This document shows, piece after piece, positions 24,266 through 36,296 of a DNA stretch of 64,000 nt. The position numbers were made by a program, and so were the translations under genes. Each line of letters opens with the position of its first letter. The first letter of the stretch is position 1. The notes beneath the pieces are model-generated. The model made no database searches and had not been told where the DNA came from. It saw nothing but the letters and a program-made list of their open reading frames with translations. The DNA comes from Symsagittifera roscoffensis. Its lineage: Eukaryota > Xenacoelomorpha > Acoela > Convolutidae. Where the stretch lies: assembly GCF_963678635.1 (NCBI RefSeq), contig NC_087067.1:18483639-18547638 (forward strand). The letters are read 5' to 3'.

Positions 24266-24338
24266 TGATATTATTCCGGATCGAACTGGAGGCATTCTGC
24301 GTGATAGGCAGACGTGATAACCGCTACACCACTGCACC
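24266..24338 (-). tRNA. tRNA-Val-like, anticodon AUC
   Basis: Sister of 23124-23196 one repeat period later, with the same AUC change. Confidence 0.5.
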
Positions 24339-24549
24339 TGAGCTTGATCAAATAGCTTCTTTTTCTTGTTTTGCACACATGGAATTTTTGTCATCAGTGC
24401 GTTTGTCAAAAAGTTTGGAAAAACTTCGCATGTCCTAATCTATTTTCGTCACATGTCAGGCAATTTTTCTGGAGTTAGGTGAAATATAATTTTTAATGAA
24501 CAAAATGTTTCTACAGTCCTGATTCACCATTTTATGATAATTGACTCTC

Positions 24550-24622
24550 TGATGCTATCTAGGACCGAACTGGAGACCTGCTGCGTGTTAGGCAGACGTG
24601 ATAACCGCTACACCACAGCACC
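24550..24622 (-). tRNA. tRNA-Val(AAC), type D representative
   Basis: Type-D form also at 16281, 17990, 19986, 21126, 22266 and 23408. Anticodon AAC with U33; defects are T27-C43, one T-stem mismatch and G58 in the T loop (TTCGGTC), which weakens the B box. Confidence 0.55.
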
Positions 24623-24834
24623 TGAGCTTTATTAAGTAGCTTCTTTTTCTTGTTTTGCAGACCTGGCTTTTTTGTCATCCTTGCCTTCGTCGAAATTTAC
24701 GGAAAATTTTCGCATGTCTTATTGTAATTTAATCACGTGTCAGGCAATTTTTCTGGAGTTAGTTTAAACGTTATTTCCAATGAACAAAATCTTTGTGCAA
24801 TCCATATTTATCAATTCTATGAAACTGGGCTTTC

Positions 24835-24907
24835 TGATACTGTCCAGGATCGAACTGAAGACATTTTGCGTGTAAGGTAGACGTGATAACCGCTACACCA
24901 CAGCACC
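24835..24907 (-). tRNA. tRNA-Val-like(UAC)
   Basis: Acceptor paired with an extra G-U (gatactg). Two anticodon-stem mismatches. Identical copy at 25527-25599. Confidence 0.5.
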
Positions 24908-25010
24908 TGAGCTTTCTGAAGTAGCTTCTTTTTCTTTTTTTTTGCAGACCTGGAATTTTGGTCATCAGTGCATTCGTCGAAACTTACGGAATAATTTGCA
25001 TGTCTTGATA

Positions 25011-25022
25011 CAACACAGCACC
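25011..25022 (-). pseudogene. 12-bp tRNA stub
   Basis: Only caacacagcacc, the tRNA 5' end, survives between two spacers, which lengthens the local spacing to 400 bp. Repeated 692 bp on. Confidence 0.6.
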
Positions 25023-25234
25023 CGAATTTTCTCAAGTATCTTCTTTTTCTTGTTTTGCAGACCTGGAGTTTTTGTCATCAGTGCGTTTGTCGAAAAATTC
25101 GGAAAAACTTTGCGTGTCTTAATGAATTTTCGTCACAAGTCAGGCAATTTTTCTGGAGTTAGTTGAAATATAATTTTCAACAAACAAAATGTTTGTACAG
25201 TCATGATTCATCATTTTTTTGATAATTGACTTTC

Positions 25235-25315
25235 TGATGCTGTCCAGGATCGGTGGTGTAGCGGTTATCACGTCTGCGTGTTTGGCAGACGTGATAACCT
25301 CTACACCACAGCACC
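25235..25315 (-). pseudogene. Fold-back tRNA-Val copy
   Basis: After the acceptor and start of the T arm (to 25252) the sequence flips: arm 25254-25277, 7-nt loop, arm 25285-25308, with one mismatch in 24 bp. The tRNA 5' half is present twice, head to head, and the 3' half is lost. Confidence 0.75.
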
Positions 25316-25526
25316 TGAGCTTTCTCAAGTAGCTTCTTTTTCTTGTTTTGCAGACCTGGATTTTTTGTCATCAGTGCATTTGTCGAAATTTACGGAAAAT
25401 TTTGCATGTCTTATTGTATTTCAATCACGTATCAGGCAATTTTTCTGGATTTAGTTTAAACGTTATTTCCAATGAACAAAATCTTTGTGCAATCCATATT
25501 TATCAATTCTATGAAACTGGGCTTTC

Positions 25527-25599
25527 TGATACTGTCCAGGATCGAACTGAAGACATTTTGCGTGTAAGGTAGACGTGATAACCGCTACACCACAGCACC
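25527..25599 (-). tRNA. tRNA-Val-like(UAC)
   Basis: Second copy of 24835-24907 in the 692-bp duplication. Confidence 0.5.
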
Positions 25600-25926
25600 T
25601 GAGCTTTCTGAAGTAGCTTCTTTTTCTTTTTTTTTGCAGACCTGGAATTTTGGTCATCAGTGCATTCGTCGAAACTTACGGAATAATTTGCATGTCTTGA
25701 TACAACACAGCACCCGAATTTTCTCAAGTATCTTCTTTTTCTTGTTTTGCAGACCTGGAGTTTTTGTCATCAGTGCGTTTGTCGAAAAATTCGGAAAAAC
25801 TTTGCGTGTCTTAATGAATTTTCGTCACAAGTCAGGCAATTTTTCTGGAGTTAGTTGAAATATAATTTTCAACAAACAAAATGTTTGTACAGTCATGATT
25901 CATCATTTTTTTGATAATTGACTTTC

Positions 25927-26007
25927 TGATGCTGTCCAGGATCGGTGGTGTAGCGGTTATCACGTCTGCGTGTTTGGCAGACGTGATAACCTCTACACCA
26001 CAGCACC
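25927..26007 (-). pseudogene. Fold-back tRNA-Val copy, second
   Basis: Same structure as 25235-25315, 692 bp on (arms 25946-25969 and 25977-26000). Confidence 0.75.
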
Positions 26008-26197
26008 TGAGCTTTCTCAAGTAGCTTCTTTTTCTTGTTTTGCAGACCTGGATTTTTTGTCATCAGTGCATTTGTCGAAATTTACGGAAAATTTTGCACG
26101 TATCAGGCAATTTTTCTGGATTTAGTTCAAACGTTACTTCCAATGAACAAAATCTTTGAGCAATCCTTATTTATCAATTCTATGAAACTGGGCTTTC

Positions 26198-26270
26198 TGA
26201 TGCTGTCCAGGATCGAACTGAAGACATTTTGCGTGTAAGGTAGACGTGATAACCGCTACACCACAGCACC
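26198..26270 (-). tRNA. tRNA-Val-like(UAC)
   Basis: Same UAC subfamily; follows a spacer with an internal deletion (ttttgcacgtatcagg) just after the 692-bp duplication. Confidence 0.5.
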
Positions 26271-27620
26271 TGAGCTTTCTGAAGTAGCTTCTTTTTCTTT
26301 TTTTTTGCAGACCTGAAATTTTGGTCATCAGTGCATTCGTCGAAACTTACGGAATAATTTGCATGTCTTAATGAATTTTCGTCACGTGTCAGGCAATTTT
26401 TCTGCAGTTATTTGAAATATAGTTTCCAGCTAAGAACATTTTTGTACAATCCTTATTTTCCTTTTTCATGAGAATTGATTTTCTGATATTGTCCAGGATT
26501 GAACTGAAGACCTTCCGCGTGTTAGGCAGACGTGATAACCGGTACACCACAGCACCTGAGCTTCATTAAGTAGCTTCTTTTTCTTGTTTTGCAGACCTGG
26601 AATTTTTGTCATCAGTGCATTTGTCGAAAATTACGGAAAATTTTGCATGTCTTGATGAATTTTCGTCACGTGTCAGGCAATTTTTCTGCAGTTATTTGAA
26701 ATATAGTTTCCAGCTAATAACATTTTTGTACAATCCTTATTTTCCTTTTTCATGAGAATTGATTTTCTGATATTGTCCAGGATTGAACTGAAGACCTTCC
26801 GCGTGTTTGGCAGACGTGATAACCGGTACACCACAGCACCTGAGCTTCATTAAGTAGCTTCTTTTTCTTGTTTTGCAGACCTGGAATTTTTGTCATCAGT
26901 GCATTTGTCGAAAATTACGGAAAGTTTTACATGTCTCAATGAATTTTTGCCACGTGTCAGGCATTTTTTCTGGAGTTAATTGAAATATAGTTTCCAGCGA
27001 ACAAAATTGTTGTACAATCCTTACTTTCCATCTTCATAAGGGTTGAGTTTCCGATATTGGCCGGGATCGATCTAGTGACCTTCTGCGTGTTAAGCAGACG
27101 TGATAACCGCTACACCACAGCACCTAAGCTATCTTAAGTAGATTCTTTTTCTTGTTTTGCAGACCTGGAATTTTTGGTCATTAGTGCATTTGTCAAAAAG
27201 TACGGAAAATTTTGCATGTCTTAATGAATTTTCGTCACGTGTCAGGCAATTTTTCTGGAGTTATTTGAAATATAGTTTCCAGCGAACAAAAGTTTTGTAC
27301 AATCATTTTTTTTCGTTTTCATGAGGATTGATTTCCTGATATTGTTCAGGATCGAACTGGAGACTCTCTGCGTGTTAGGCAGACGTGATAACCGCTACAC
27401 CACTGCACCTAAGCTTGATCAAATAGCTTCTTTTTCTTGTTTTGCACACATGGAATTTTTGTCATCAGTGCGTTTGTCAAAAAGTTTGGAAAAACTTCGC
27501 ATGTCCTAATCTATTTTCGTCACATGTCAGGCAATTTTTCTGGAGTTAGGTGAAATATAATTTTTAATGAGCAAAATGTTTCTACAGTCCTGATTCACCA
27601 TTTTATGATAAATGACGCTC

Positions 27621-27693
27621 TGATGCTATCTAGGACCGAACTGGAGACCTGCTGCGTGGTAGGCAGACGTGATAACCGCTACACCACAGCACC
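27621..27693 (-). tRNA. tRNA-Val-like, anticodon ACC
   Basis: Type-D copy, plus strand gcgtggtagg, loop CTACCAC; the anticodon would read glycine GGU. Single change from AAC. Confidence 0.5.
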
Positions 27694-28351
27694 TGAGCTT
27701 TATTAAGTAGCTTCTTTTTCTTGTTTTGCAGACCTGGCTTTTTTGTCATCATTGCCTTCGTCGAAATTTACGGAAAATTTTCGCATGTCTTATTGTATTT
27801 TAATCACGTGTCAGGCAACTTTTCTGGAGTTAGTTTAAACGTTATTTCCAATGAACAAAATCTTTGTGCAATCCATATTTACCAGGTCTATGATACTGTA
27901 CTTTCTGATGCTATCCAGGATCGAACTGCAGGCATTTTGCGTGTAGGGCAGACGTGATAACCGCTACACCACAGCACCTGAGCTTATTCAAGTAGCTTTT
28001 TTTCTTGTTTTGCAGACCTGGAATTTTTGTCATCAGTGCATTTGTCAAAAATTACGGAAAACTTTGCATGTGATAATGAATTTTCGTCACGTGTCAGGCA
28101 ATTTTTCTGGAGTTATTTGAAATATAGTTTCCAGCGAACAAAATTTTTGTACAATCCTTATTTTTTGTTTTAATAAGAATTGATTGCCTGATATTTTTCA
28201 GGATCGAACTGAAAGCCTTCTGCGTGTTAGGCAGACATGATAACCGCTACACCACAGCAGCACCTGAGCTTTCTCAAGTAATAATTTTTTTCTTGTTTTG
28301 CAGACCTGGATTTTTTGTCATCAGTGCATTTGTCGAAATTTACGGAAAATT

Positions 28352-28596
28352 TTGCATGTCTTTTTGAATTTTCGTCACGTGTCAGGTAATTTTTCTGGAG
28401 TTATTTGAAATATAGTTTCCAGCGTTTAAAATTTTTGTAAAATCCTTATTTTTAGTTTTCATAAGAATTGATTGCATGTCTTTTTGAATTTTCGTCACGT
28501 GTCAGGTAATTTTTCTGGAGTTATTTGAAATTTAGTTTCCAGCAAACAAAAATTTTTTACAATCCTTATTTTTCGTTTTAATAAGAATTGATTCCC
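28352..28596 (-). repeat. Partial monomer duplication without tRNA
   Basis: About 120 bp of spacer starting tgcatgtcttttt (28353) is repeated from 28473, so the tRNA between them is missing. The junction lies in a shared ttgc, where attgcctg normally leads into the tRNA. Confidence 0.75.
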
Positions 28597-28880
28597 TGAT
28601 ATTATTCCGGATCGAACTGGAGGCCTTCTGCGTGTTAGGCAGACGTGATAACCGCTACACCACTGCACCTGAGTTTTCTTAAGTAGCTTCTTTTTCTTGT
28701 TTTGCAGACCTGGAATTTTTGTCATCAGTGCATTTGTCGAAAATTACGGAAAATTTTGCATGTCTTAATGAATTTTCGTCACGTGTTAGGCAATTTTTCT
28801 GGAGTTATTTGAAATATAGTTTCCAGCGTTTAAAATTTTTGTAAAATCCTTATTTTTCGTTTTCATGAGAATTGATTTCC

Positions 28881-28953
28881 TGATATTGTCCAGGATCGAA
28901 CTGGAGACTTTCTGCGTATTAGGCAGACGTGATAACCGCTACACCACTGCACC
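28881..28953 (-). tRNA. tRNA-Val-like, anticodon AAU
   Basis: Plus strand gcgtattagg, loop CTAATAC; would read isoleucine AUU. Anticodon and T arms paired, acceptor with two mismatches. Shared with 34012-34084. Confidence 0.55.
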
Positions 28954-29449
28954 TGAGCTTGATCAAATAGCTTCTTTTCCTTGTTTTGCACACATGGATT
29001 TTTTGTTATCATTGCGTTTGTCAAAAAGTTTGGAAAAACTTCGCATGTCCTAATCTATTTTCGTCACATGTCAGGCAATTTTACTGGAGTTAGGTTAAAT
29101 ATAATTTTCAATCAACAAAATGTTCCTACAGTCCTGATTCATCATTTTATGATAATTGACTCTCTGATGCTATCTAGGACCGAACTGTGGACCAGCTGCG
29201 TGTTAGGCAGACGTGATAACCGCTACACCACAGCACCTGAGCTTTATTAAGTAGCTTCTTTTTCTTGTTTTTCAGACCTGGATTTTTTGTCATCATTGCC
29301 TTCGTCGAAATTTACGGAAAATTTTTGCATGTCTTATTGTATTTTAATCACGTGTCAGGCAATTTTTCTGGAGTTAGTTTAAACGTTATTTCCAATGAAC
29401 AAAATCTTTGTGCAATCCATATTTATCAGGTCTATGAAACTGGACTTTC

Positions 29450-29522
29450 TGATGCTGTCCAGGATCGAACTGAAGGCATTTTGCGTGTTAGGCAGACGTG
29501 ATAACCGCTACACCACAGCACC
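29450..29522 (-). tRNA. tRNA-Val(AAC), reverted UAC-type body
   Basis: Body of the UAC family (ctgaaggcatttt) but loop CTAACAC with U33 restored. One anticodon-stem mismatch (C28-A42); other stems pair. Same at 31442 and 34581. Confidence 0.65.
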
Positions 29523-30872
29523 TGAGCTTATTCAAGTAGCTTTTTTTCTTGTTTTGCAGACCTGGAATTTTTGTCATCAGTGCATTTGTCAAAAATTACG
29601 GAAAACTTTGCATGTGATAATGAATTTTCGTCACGTGTCAGGCAATTTTTCTGGAGTTATTTGAAATATAGTTAGCAGCGAACAAAATTTTTGTACAATC
29701 CTTGTTTTTTGTTTTCATAAGAATTGATTGCCTGATATTGTTCAGGATCGAACTGGAAGCCTTCTGCGTGTTAGGCAGACATGATAACCGCAACACCACA
29801 GCAGCACCTGAGCTTTCTCAAGTAATAATTTTTTTCTTGTTTTGTAGACCTGAATTTTTTGTCATCAGTGCATTTGTCGAAATTTACGGAAAATTTTGCA
29901 TGTGTTAATGAATTTTCGTCACGTATCAGGTAATTTTTCTGGAGTTATTTGAAATATAGTTTCCAGCGAACAAAATTTTTTTACAATCCTTATTTTTCGT
30001 TTTCATAAGAATTGGTTGCCTGATATTGTTCCGGATCGAACTGGAGGCCTTCTGCGTGTTAGGCAGACAAGATAACCGCTACACCATTGCATCTGAGCTT
30101 TCATAAGTAGCTTCTTTTTCTTGTTTTGCATACCTGGAATTTTTGTCATCAGTGCATTTGTCGAAAATTACGGAAAATTTTGCATGTCTTAATGAATTTT
30201 CGTCACGTGTTAGGCAATTTTTCTGGAGTTATTTGAAATATAGTTTCCGGCGAACAAATTTTTTGTACAATCCTTATTTTTTGTTTTCATAAGAATTGAT
30301 TGCCTGATAATGTTCCGGATCGAACTGGAGGCTTTCTGCGTGTTAGGCAGACGTGATAACCGCTACACCACTGCACCTGAGTTTTCTTAAGTAGCTTCTT
30401 TTTCTTGTTTTGCAGACCTGGAATTTTTGTCATCAGTGCATTTGTCGAAAATTACGGAAAATTTTGCATGTCTTAATGAATTTTCGTCACGTGTTAGGCA
30501 ATTTTTCCGGAGTTATTTGAAATATAGTTTCCAGCGTTTAAAATTTTTGTAAAATCCTTATTTTTAGTTTTCATAAGAATTGATTGCCTGATATTGTTCC
30601 GGATCGAACTGGAGGCCTTCTGCGTGTTAGGCTGACGTGATAACCGCTACACCACTGCATCTGAGCTTTCTTAAGTAGATTCTTTTTCTTGTTTTGCAGA
30701 CCTGGAATTTTTGGTCATTCGTGCTTTTGTCAAAATGTACGGAAACTTTTGCATGTCTTAATGAATTTTCGTCACGTGTCAGGCAATGTTTTTGGAGTTA
30801 TTTGAAATATAGTTTCCAGCGAACAAAAGTTTGTACAATCATTTTTTTACGTTTTCATGAGAATTGATTTCC

Positions 30873-30945
30873 TGATATTGTCCAGGATCGAACTGGAGAC
30901 TTTCTGCGAATTAGGCAGACGTGATAACCGCTACACCACTGCACC
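30873..30945 (-). tRNA. tRNA-Val-like, anticodon AAU
   Basis: Sister of 28881-28953 with loop CTAATTC. Confidence 0.5.
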
Positions 30946-31441
30946 TGAGCTTGATCAAATAGCTTCTTTTCCTTGTTTTGCACACATGGATTTTTTGTTA
31001 TCAGTGCGTTTGTCAAAAAGTTTGGAAAAACTTCGCATGTCCTAATCTATTTTCGTCACATGTCAGGCAATTTTGCTGGAGTTAGGTTAAATATAATTTT
31101 CAATCAACAAAATGTTCCTACAGTCCTGATTCATCATTTTATGATAATTGACTCTCTGATGCTATTTAGGACCGAACTGTGGACCAGCTGCGTGTTAGGC
31201 AGACGTGATAACCGCTACACCACAGCACCTGAGCTTTATTAAGTAGCTTCTTTTTCTTGTTTTTCAGACCTGGATTTTTTGTCATCATTGCCTTCGTCGA
31301 AATTTACCGAAAATTTTTGCATGTCTTATTGTATTTTAATCACGTGTCAGGCAATTTTTCTGGAGTTAGTTTAAACGTTATTTCCAATGAACAAAATCTT
31401 TGTGCAATCCATATTTATCAGGTCTATGAAACTGGACTTTC

Positions 31442-31514
31442 TGATGCTGTCCAGGATCGAACTGAAGGCATTTTGCGTGTTAGGCAGACGTGATAACCGC
31501 TACACCACAGCACC
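31442..31514 (-). tRNA. tRNA-Val(AAC), UAC-type body
   Basis: Copy of 29450-29522, 1992 bp on. Confidence 0.65.
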
Positions 31515-32581
31515 TGAGCTTATTCAAGTAGCTTTTTTTCTTGTTTTGCAGACCTGGAATTTTTGTCATCAGTGCATTTGTCAAAAATTACGGAAAACTT
31601 TGCATGTGATAATGAATTTTCGTCACGTGTCAGGCAATTTTTCTGGAGTTATTTGAAATATAGTTTCCAGCGAACAAAATTTTTGTACAATCCTTGTTTT
31701 TTGTTTTCATAAGAATTGATTGCCTGATATTGTTCAGGATCGAACTGGAAGCCTTCTGCGTGTTAGGCAGACATGATAACCGCAACACCACAGCAGCACC
31801 TGAGCTTTCTCAAGTAATAATTTTTTTCTTGTTTTGTAGACCTGAATTTTTTGTCATCAGTGCATTTGTCGAAATTTACGGAAAATTTTGCATGTCTTAA
31901 TGAATTTTCGTCACGTATCAGGTAATTTTTCTGGAGTTATTTGAAATATAGTTTCCAGCGAACAAAATTTTTTTACAATCCTTATTTTTCGTTTTCATAA
32001 GAATTGGTTGCCTGATATTGTTCCGGATCGAACTGGAGGCCTTCTGCGTGTTAGGCAGACAAGATAACCGCTACACCATTGCACCTGAGCTTTCTTAAGT
32101 AGCTTCTTTTTCTTGTTTTGCATACCTGGAATTTTTGTCATCAGTGCATTTGTCGAAAATTACGGAAAATTTTGCATGTCTTAATGAATTTTCGTCACGT
32201 GTTAGGCAATTTTTCTGGAGTTATTTGAAATATAGTTTCCAGCGAACAAATTTTTTGTACAATCCTTATTTTTTGTTTTCATAAGAATTGATTGCCTGAT
32301 AATGTTCCGGATCGAACTGGAGGCTTTCTGCGTGTTAGGCAGACGTGATAACCGGTACACCACAGCACCTGAGCTTTATCAAGTAGCTTCTTTTTCTTGA
32401 TTTGCGCACCAGGAGTTTTTGTCCTCAGTGCATTTGTCAAAAGTTTCGGAAAAACTTCGCATGTCTTACTGTATTTTTGGTCACATGTTAGGCAATTTTT
32501 CTGGAGTTAGTTGAAATATAATTTTCAATAAACAAAATGTTTGTACAGTCATGATTCATCATTTTTTGATAATTGACTTTC

Positions 32582-32654
32582 TGATGCTGTCCAGGATCAA
32601 ACTGGAGACCTTCTGCGTGTTTGGCAGACGTGATAACCGCTACACCACAGCACC
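32582..32654 (-). tRNA. tRNA-Val-like(AAC), A33
   Basis: All stems pair, but the loop is CAAACAC, so U33 is lost, and the T loop is TTTGATC. Same at 35436. Confidence 0.6.
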
Positions 32655-33442
32655 TGAGCTTTCTTAAGAAGCTTCTTTTTCTTGTTTTGCAGACCTGGAA
32701 TTTTTGTCATCAGTGCCTTTGTCGAAAGTTACGGAAAACTTTCGCATGTTTTATTGTATTTTAATCACGTGTCAGGCAGTTTTTCTGGATTTAGTTCCTA
32801 TGAAAAAAACCTTTAAGCAACGTTACTTCCAATGAACAAAATATTTAAGCAATCCTTATTTATCAATTCTATGAAACTGGACTTTCTGATGCTGTCCAGG
32901 ATCGAACTGAAGACATTTTGCGTGTAAGGTAGACGTGATAACCGCTACACCACAGCACCTGAGCTTTCTCAAGTAGCTTCTTTTTCTTTTTTGCAGACCT
33001 GGAATTTTGGTCATCAGTGCATTCGTCGAAAATTACATGTCTTAATGAATTTTCGTCACGTGTCAGGCAATTGTTCTGCAGTTATTTGAAATATGGTTTC
33101 CAGCTAAGAACATTTTTGTACAATCCTTATTTTCCTTTTTCATGAGAATTGATTTTCTGATATTGTCCAGGATCGAACTGAAAACCTTCTGCGTGTTAAG
33201 CAGACGTGATAACCCTTACACCACAGCACCTGAGATTGATCAAGTAGCTTCTTTTTCTTGTTTTGCACGCATGGAGTTTTTGTCATCAGTGCGTTTTCCA
33301 AAAAAATTGGAAAAACTTCGCATGTCTTAATATATTTTCGTCACATGTCAGGCAATTTTTCGGGACTTAGTTGAAATATAATTTTCAACGAACACAATCT
33401 TTAAACAGTCCTGATTCATCATTTTTATGATAATAGACTTTT

Positions 33443-33515
33443 TGATTCTTTCCAGGATCGAACTGGAGACCTTCTGCGTGTTAGGCAGACGTGATAACCG
33501 CTACTCCACAGCACC
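33443..33515 (-). tRNA. tRNA-Val(AAC), acceptor weakened
   Basis: Anticodon and T arms are consensus; the acceptor 3' strand AAGAATC gives two mismatches. Same form at 36297, 45386, 46217 and 47048, and with gattgtt at 43407. Confidence 0.6.
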
Positions 33516-34011
33516 TGAGCTTCATTAAGTAGCTTCTTTTTCTTGTTTTGCAGACCTGGAATTTTTGTCATCAGTGCATTTGTCGAAAATTACGGAAAAT
33601 TTTGCATGTCTTAATGAATTTTCGTCACATGTTAGGCAATTTTTCTGGAGTTATTTGAAATATAGTTTCCAGCGTTTAAAATTTTTGTAAAATCCTTATT
33701 TTTAGTTTTCATAAGAATTGATTGCCTGATATTGTTCCGGATCGAACTGGAGGCCTTCTGCGTGTTAGGCTGACGTGATAACCGCTACACCACTGCATCT
33801 GAGCTTTCTTAAGTAGATTCTTTTTCTTGTTTTGCAGACCTGGAATTTTTGGTCATTAGTGCTTTTGTCAAAAAGTACGGAAACTTTTGCATGTCTTAAT
33901 GAATTTTCGTCACGTGTCAGGCAATTTTTCTGGAGTTATTTGAAATATAGTTTCCAGCGAACAAAAGTTTTGTACAATCATTTTTTTACGTTTTCATGAG
34001 AATTGATTTCC

Positions 34012-34084
34012 TGATATTGTCCAGGATCGAACTGGAGACTTTCTGCGTATTAGGCAGACGTGATAACCGCTACACCACTGCACC
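34012..34084 (-). tRNA. tRNA-Val-like, anticodon AAU
   Basis: Same loop as 28881-28953 (CTAATAC), in the third copy of that segment. Confidence 0.55.
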
Positions 34085-34580
34085 TGAGCTTGATCAAATA
34101 GCTTCTTTTTCTTGTTTTGCACACATGGATTTTTTGTTATCAGTGCGTTTGTCAAAAAGTTTGGAAAAACTTCGCATGTCCTAATCTATTTTCGTCACAT
34201 GTCAGGCAATTTTGCTGGAGTTAGGTTAAATATAATTTTCAATCAACAAAATGTTCCTACAGTCCTGATTCATCATTTTATGATAATTGACTCTCTGATG
34301 CTATCTACGACCGAACTGTGGACCAGCTGCGTGTTAGTCAGACGTGATAACCGCTACACCACAGCACCTGAGCTTTATTAAGTAGCTTCTTTTTCTTGTT
34401 TTTCAGACCTGGATTTTTTGTCATCATTGCCTTCGTCGAAATTTACGGAAAATTTTTGCATGTCTTATTGTATTTTAATCACGTGTCAGGCAATTTTTCT
34501 GGAGTTAGTTTAAACGTTATTTCCAATGAACAAAATCTTTGTGCAATCCATATTTATCAGGTCTATGAAACTGGACTTTC

Positions 34581-34653
34581 TGATGCTGTCCAGGATCGAA
34601 CTGAAGGCATTTTGCGTGTTAGGCAGACGTGATAACCGCTACACCACAGCACC
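34581..34653 (-). tRNA. tRNA-Val(AAC), UAC-type body
   Basis: Third copy of the 29450-29522 form. Confidence 0.65.
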
Positions 34654-35435
34654 TGAGCTTATTCAAGTAGCTTTTTTTCTTGTTTTGCAGACCTGGAATT
34701 TTTGTCATCAGTGCATTTGTCAAAAATTACGGAAAACTTTGCATGTGATAATGAATTTTCGTCACGTGTCAGGCAATTTTTCTGGAGTTATTTGAAATAT
34801 AGTTTCCAGCGAACAAAATTTTTGTACAATCCTTGTTTTTTGTTTTCATAAGAATTGATTGCTTGATATTGTTCAGGATCGCACTGGAAGCCTTCTGCGT
34901 GTTAGGCAGACATGATAACCGCAACACCACAGCAGCACCTGAGCTTTCTCAAGTAATAATTTTTTTCTTGTTTTGTAGACCTGAATTTTTTGTCATCAGT
35001 GCATTTGTCGAAATTTACGGAAAATTTTGCATGTCTTAATGAATTTTCGTCACGTATCAGGTAATTTTTCTGGAGTTATTTGAAATATAGTTTCCAGCGA
35101 ACAAAATATTTTTACAATCCCTATTTTTCGTTTTCATAAGAATTGGTTGCCTGATATTGTTCCGGATCGAACTGGAGGCCTTCTGCGTGTTAGGCAGACA
35201 AGATAACCGCTACACCATTGCACCTGAGCTTCTTAAGTAGCTTCTTTTTCTTGTTTTGCATACCTGGAATTTTTGTCATCAGTGCATTTGTCAAAAGTTT
35301 CGGAAAAACTTCGCATGTCTTACTGTATTTTTGGTCACATGTTAGGCAATTTTTCTGGAGTTAGTTGAAATATAATTTTCAATAAACAAAATGTTTGTAC
35401 AGTCATGATTCATCATTTTTTGATAATTGACTTTC

Positions 35436-35508
35436 TGATGCTGTCCAGGATCAAACTGGAGACCTTCTGCGTGTTTGGCAGACGTGATAACCGCTACACC
35501 ACAGCACC
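35436..35508 (-). tRNA. tRNA-Val-like(AAC), A33
   Basis: Copy of 32582-32654, 2854 bp on. Both are followed upstream (plus-strand right) by a monomer with a short internal spacer duplication. Confidence 0.6.
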
Positions 35509-36296
35509 TGAGCTTTCTTAAGAAGCTTCTTTTTCTTGTTTTGCAGACCTGGAATTTTTGTCATCAGTGCCTTTGTCGAAAGTTACGGAAAATTTTCGCA
35601 TGTCTTATTGTATTTTAATCACGTGTCAGGCAGTTTTTCTGGATTTAGTTCCTATGAACAAAATCTTTAAGCAACGTTACTTCCAATGAACAAAATCTTT
35701 AAGCAATCCTTATTTATCAATTCTATGAAACTGGACTTTCTGATGCTGTCCAGGATCGAACTGAACACATTTTGCGTGTAAGGTAGACGTGATAACCGCT
35801 ACACCACAGCACCTGAGCTTTCTCAAGTAGCTTCTTTTTCTTTTTTGCAGACCTGGAATTTTGGTCATCAGTGCATTCGTCGAAAATTACATGTCTTAAT
35901 GAATTTTCGTCACGTGTCAGGCAATTGTTCTGCAGTTATTTGAAATATGGTTTCCAGCTAAGAACATTTTTGTACAATCCTTATTTTCCTTTTTCATGAG
36001 AATTGATTTTCTGATATTGTCCAGGATCGAACTGAAAACCTTCTGCGTGTTAAGCAGACGTGATAACCCTTACACCACAGCACCTGAGATTGATCAAGTA
36101 GCTTCTTTTTCTTGTTTTGCACGCATGGAGTTTTTGTCATCAGTGCGTTTTCCAAAAAAATTGGAAAAACTTTGCATGTCTTAATATATTTTCGTCACAT
36201 GTCAGGCAATTTTTCGGGACTTAGTTGAAATATAATTTTCAACGAACACAATCTTTAAACAGTCCTGATTCATCATTTTTATGATAATAGACTTTT

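Larger units (their letters stand above)
18690..24834 (-). repeat. 1140-bp four-monomer higher-order repeat
   Basis: Each unit holds a type-D AAC copy, a C33 UAC copy, a 76-nt AAC copy with AGC duplication, and a type-B copy. Type D: 19986, 21126, 22266, 23408, 24550. UAC: 20271, 21411, 22551, 23693. 76-nt: 19414-19489, 20554-20629, 21694-21769, 22834-22909, 23976-24051. Type B: 19702, 20842, 21982 AAC and 23124, 24266 AUC. The last full unit is 1142 bp owing to T-run slippage near 23080-23110. Confidence 0.9.
24750..26133 (-). repeat. 692-bp tandem duplication
   Basis: Two units, about 24750-25441 and 25442-26133, that look identical. Each holds a UAC copy (24835, 25527), a truncated tRNA stub and a fold-back tRNA (25235, 25927). 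Edges approximate. Confidence 0.85.
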
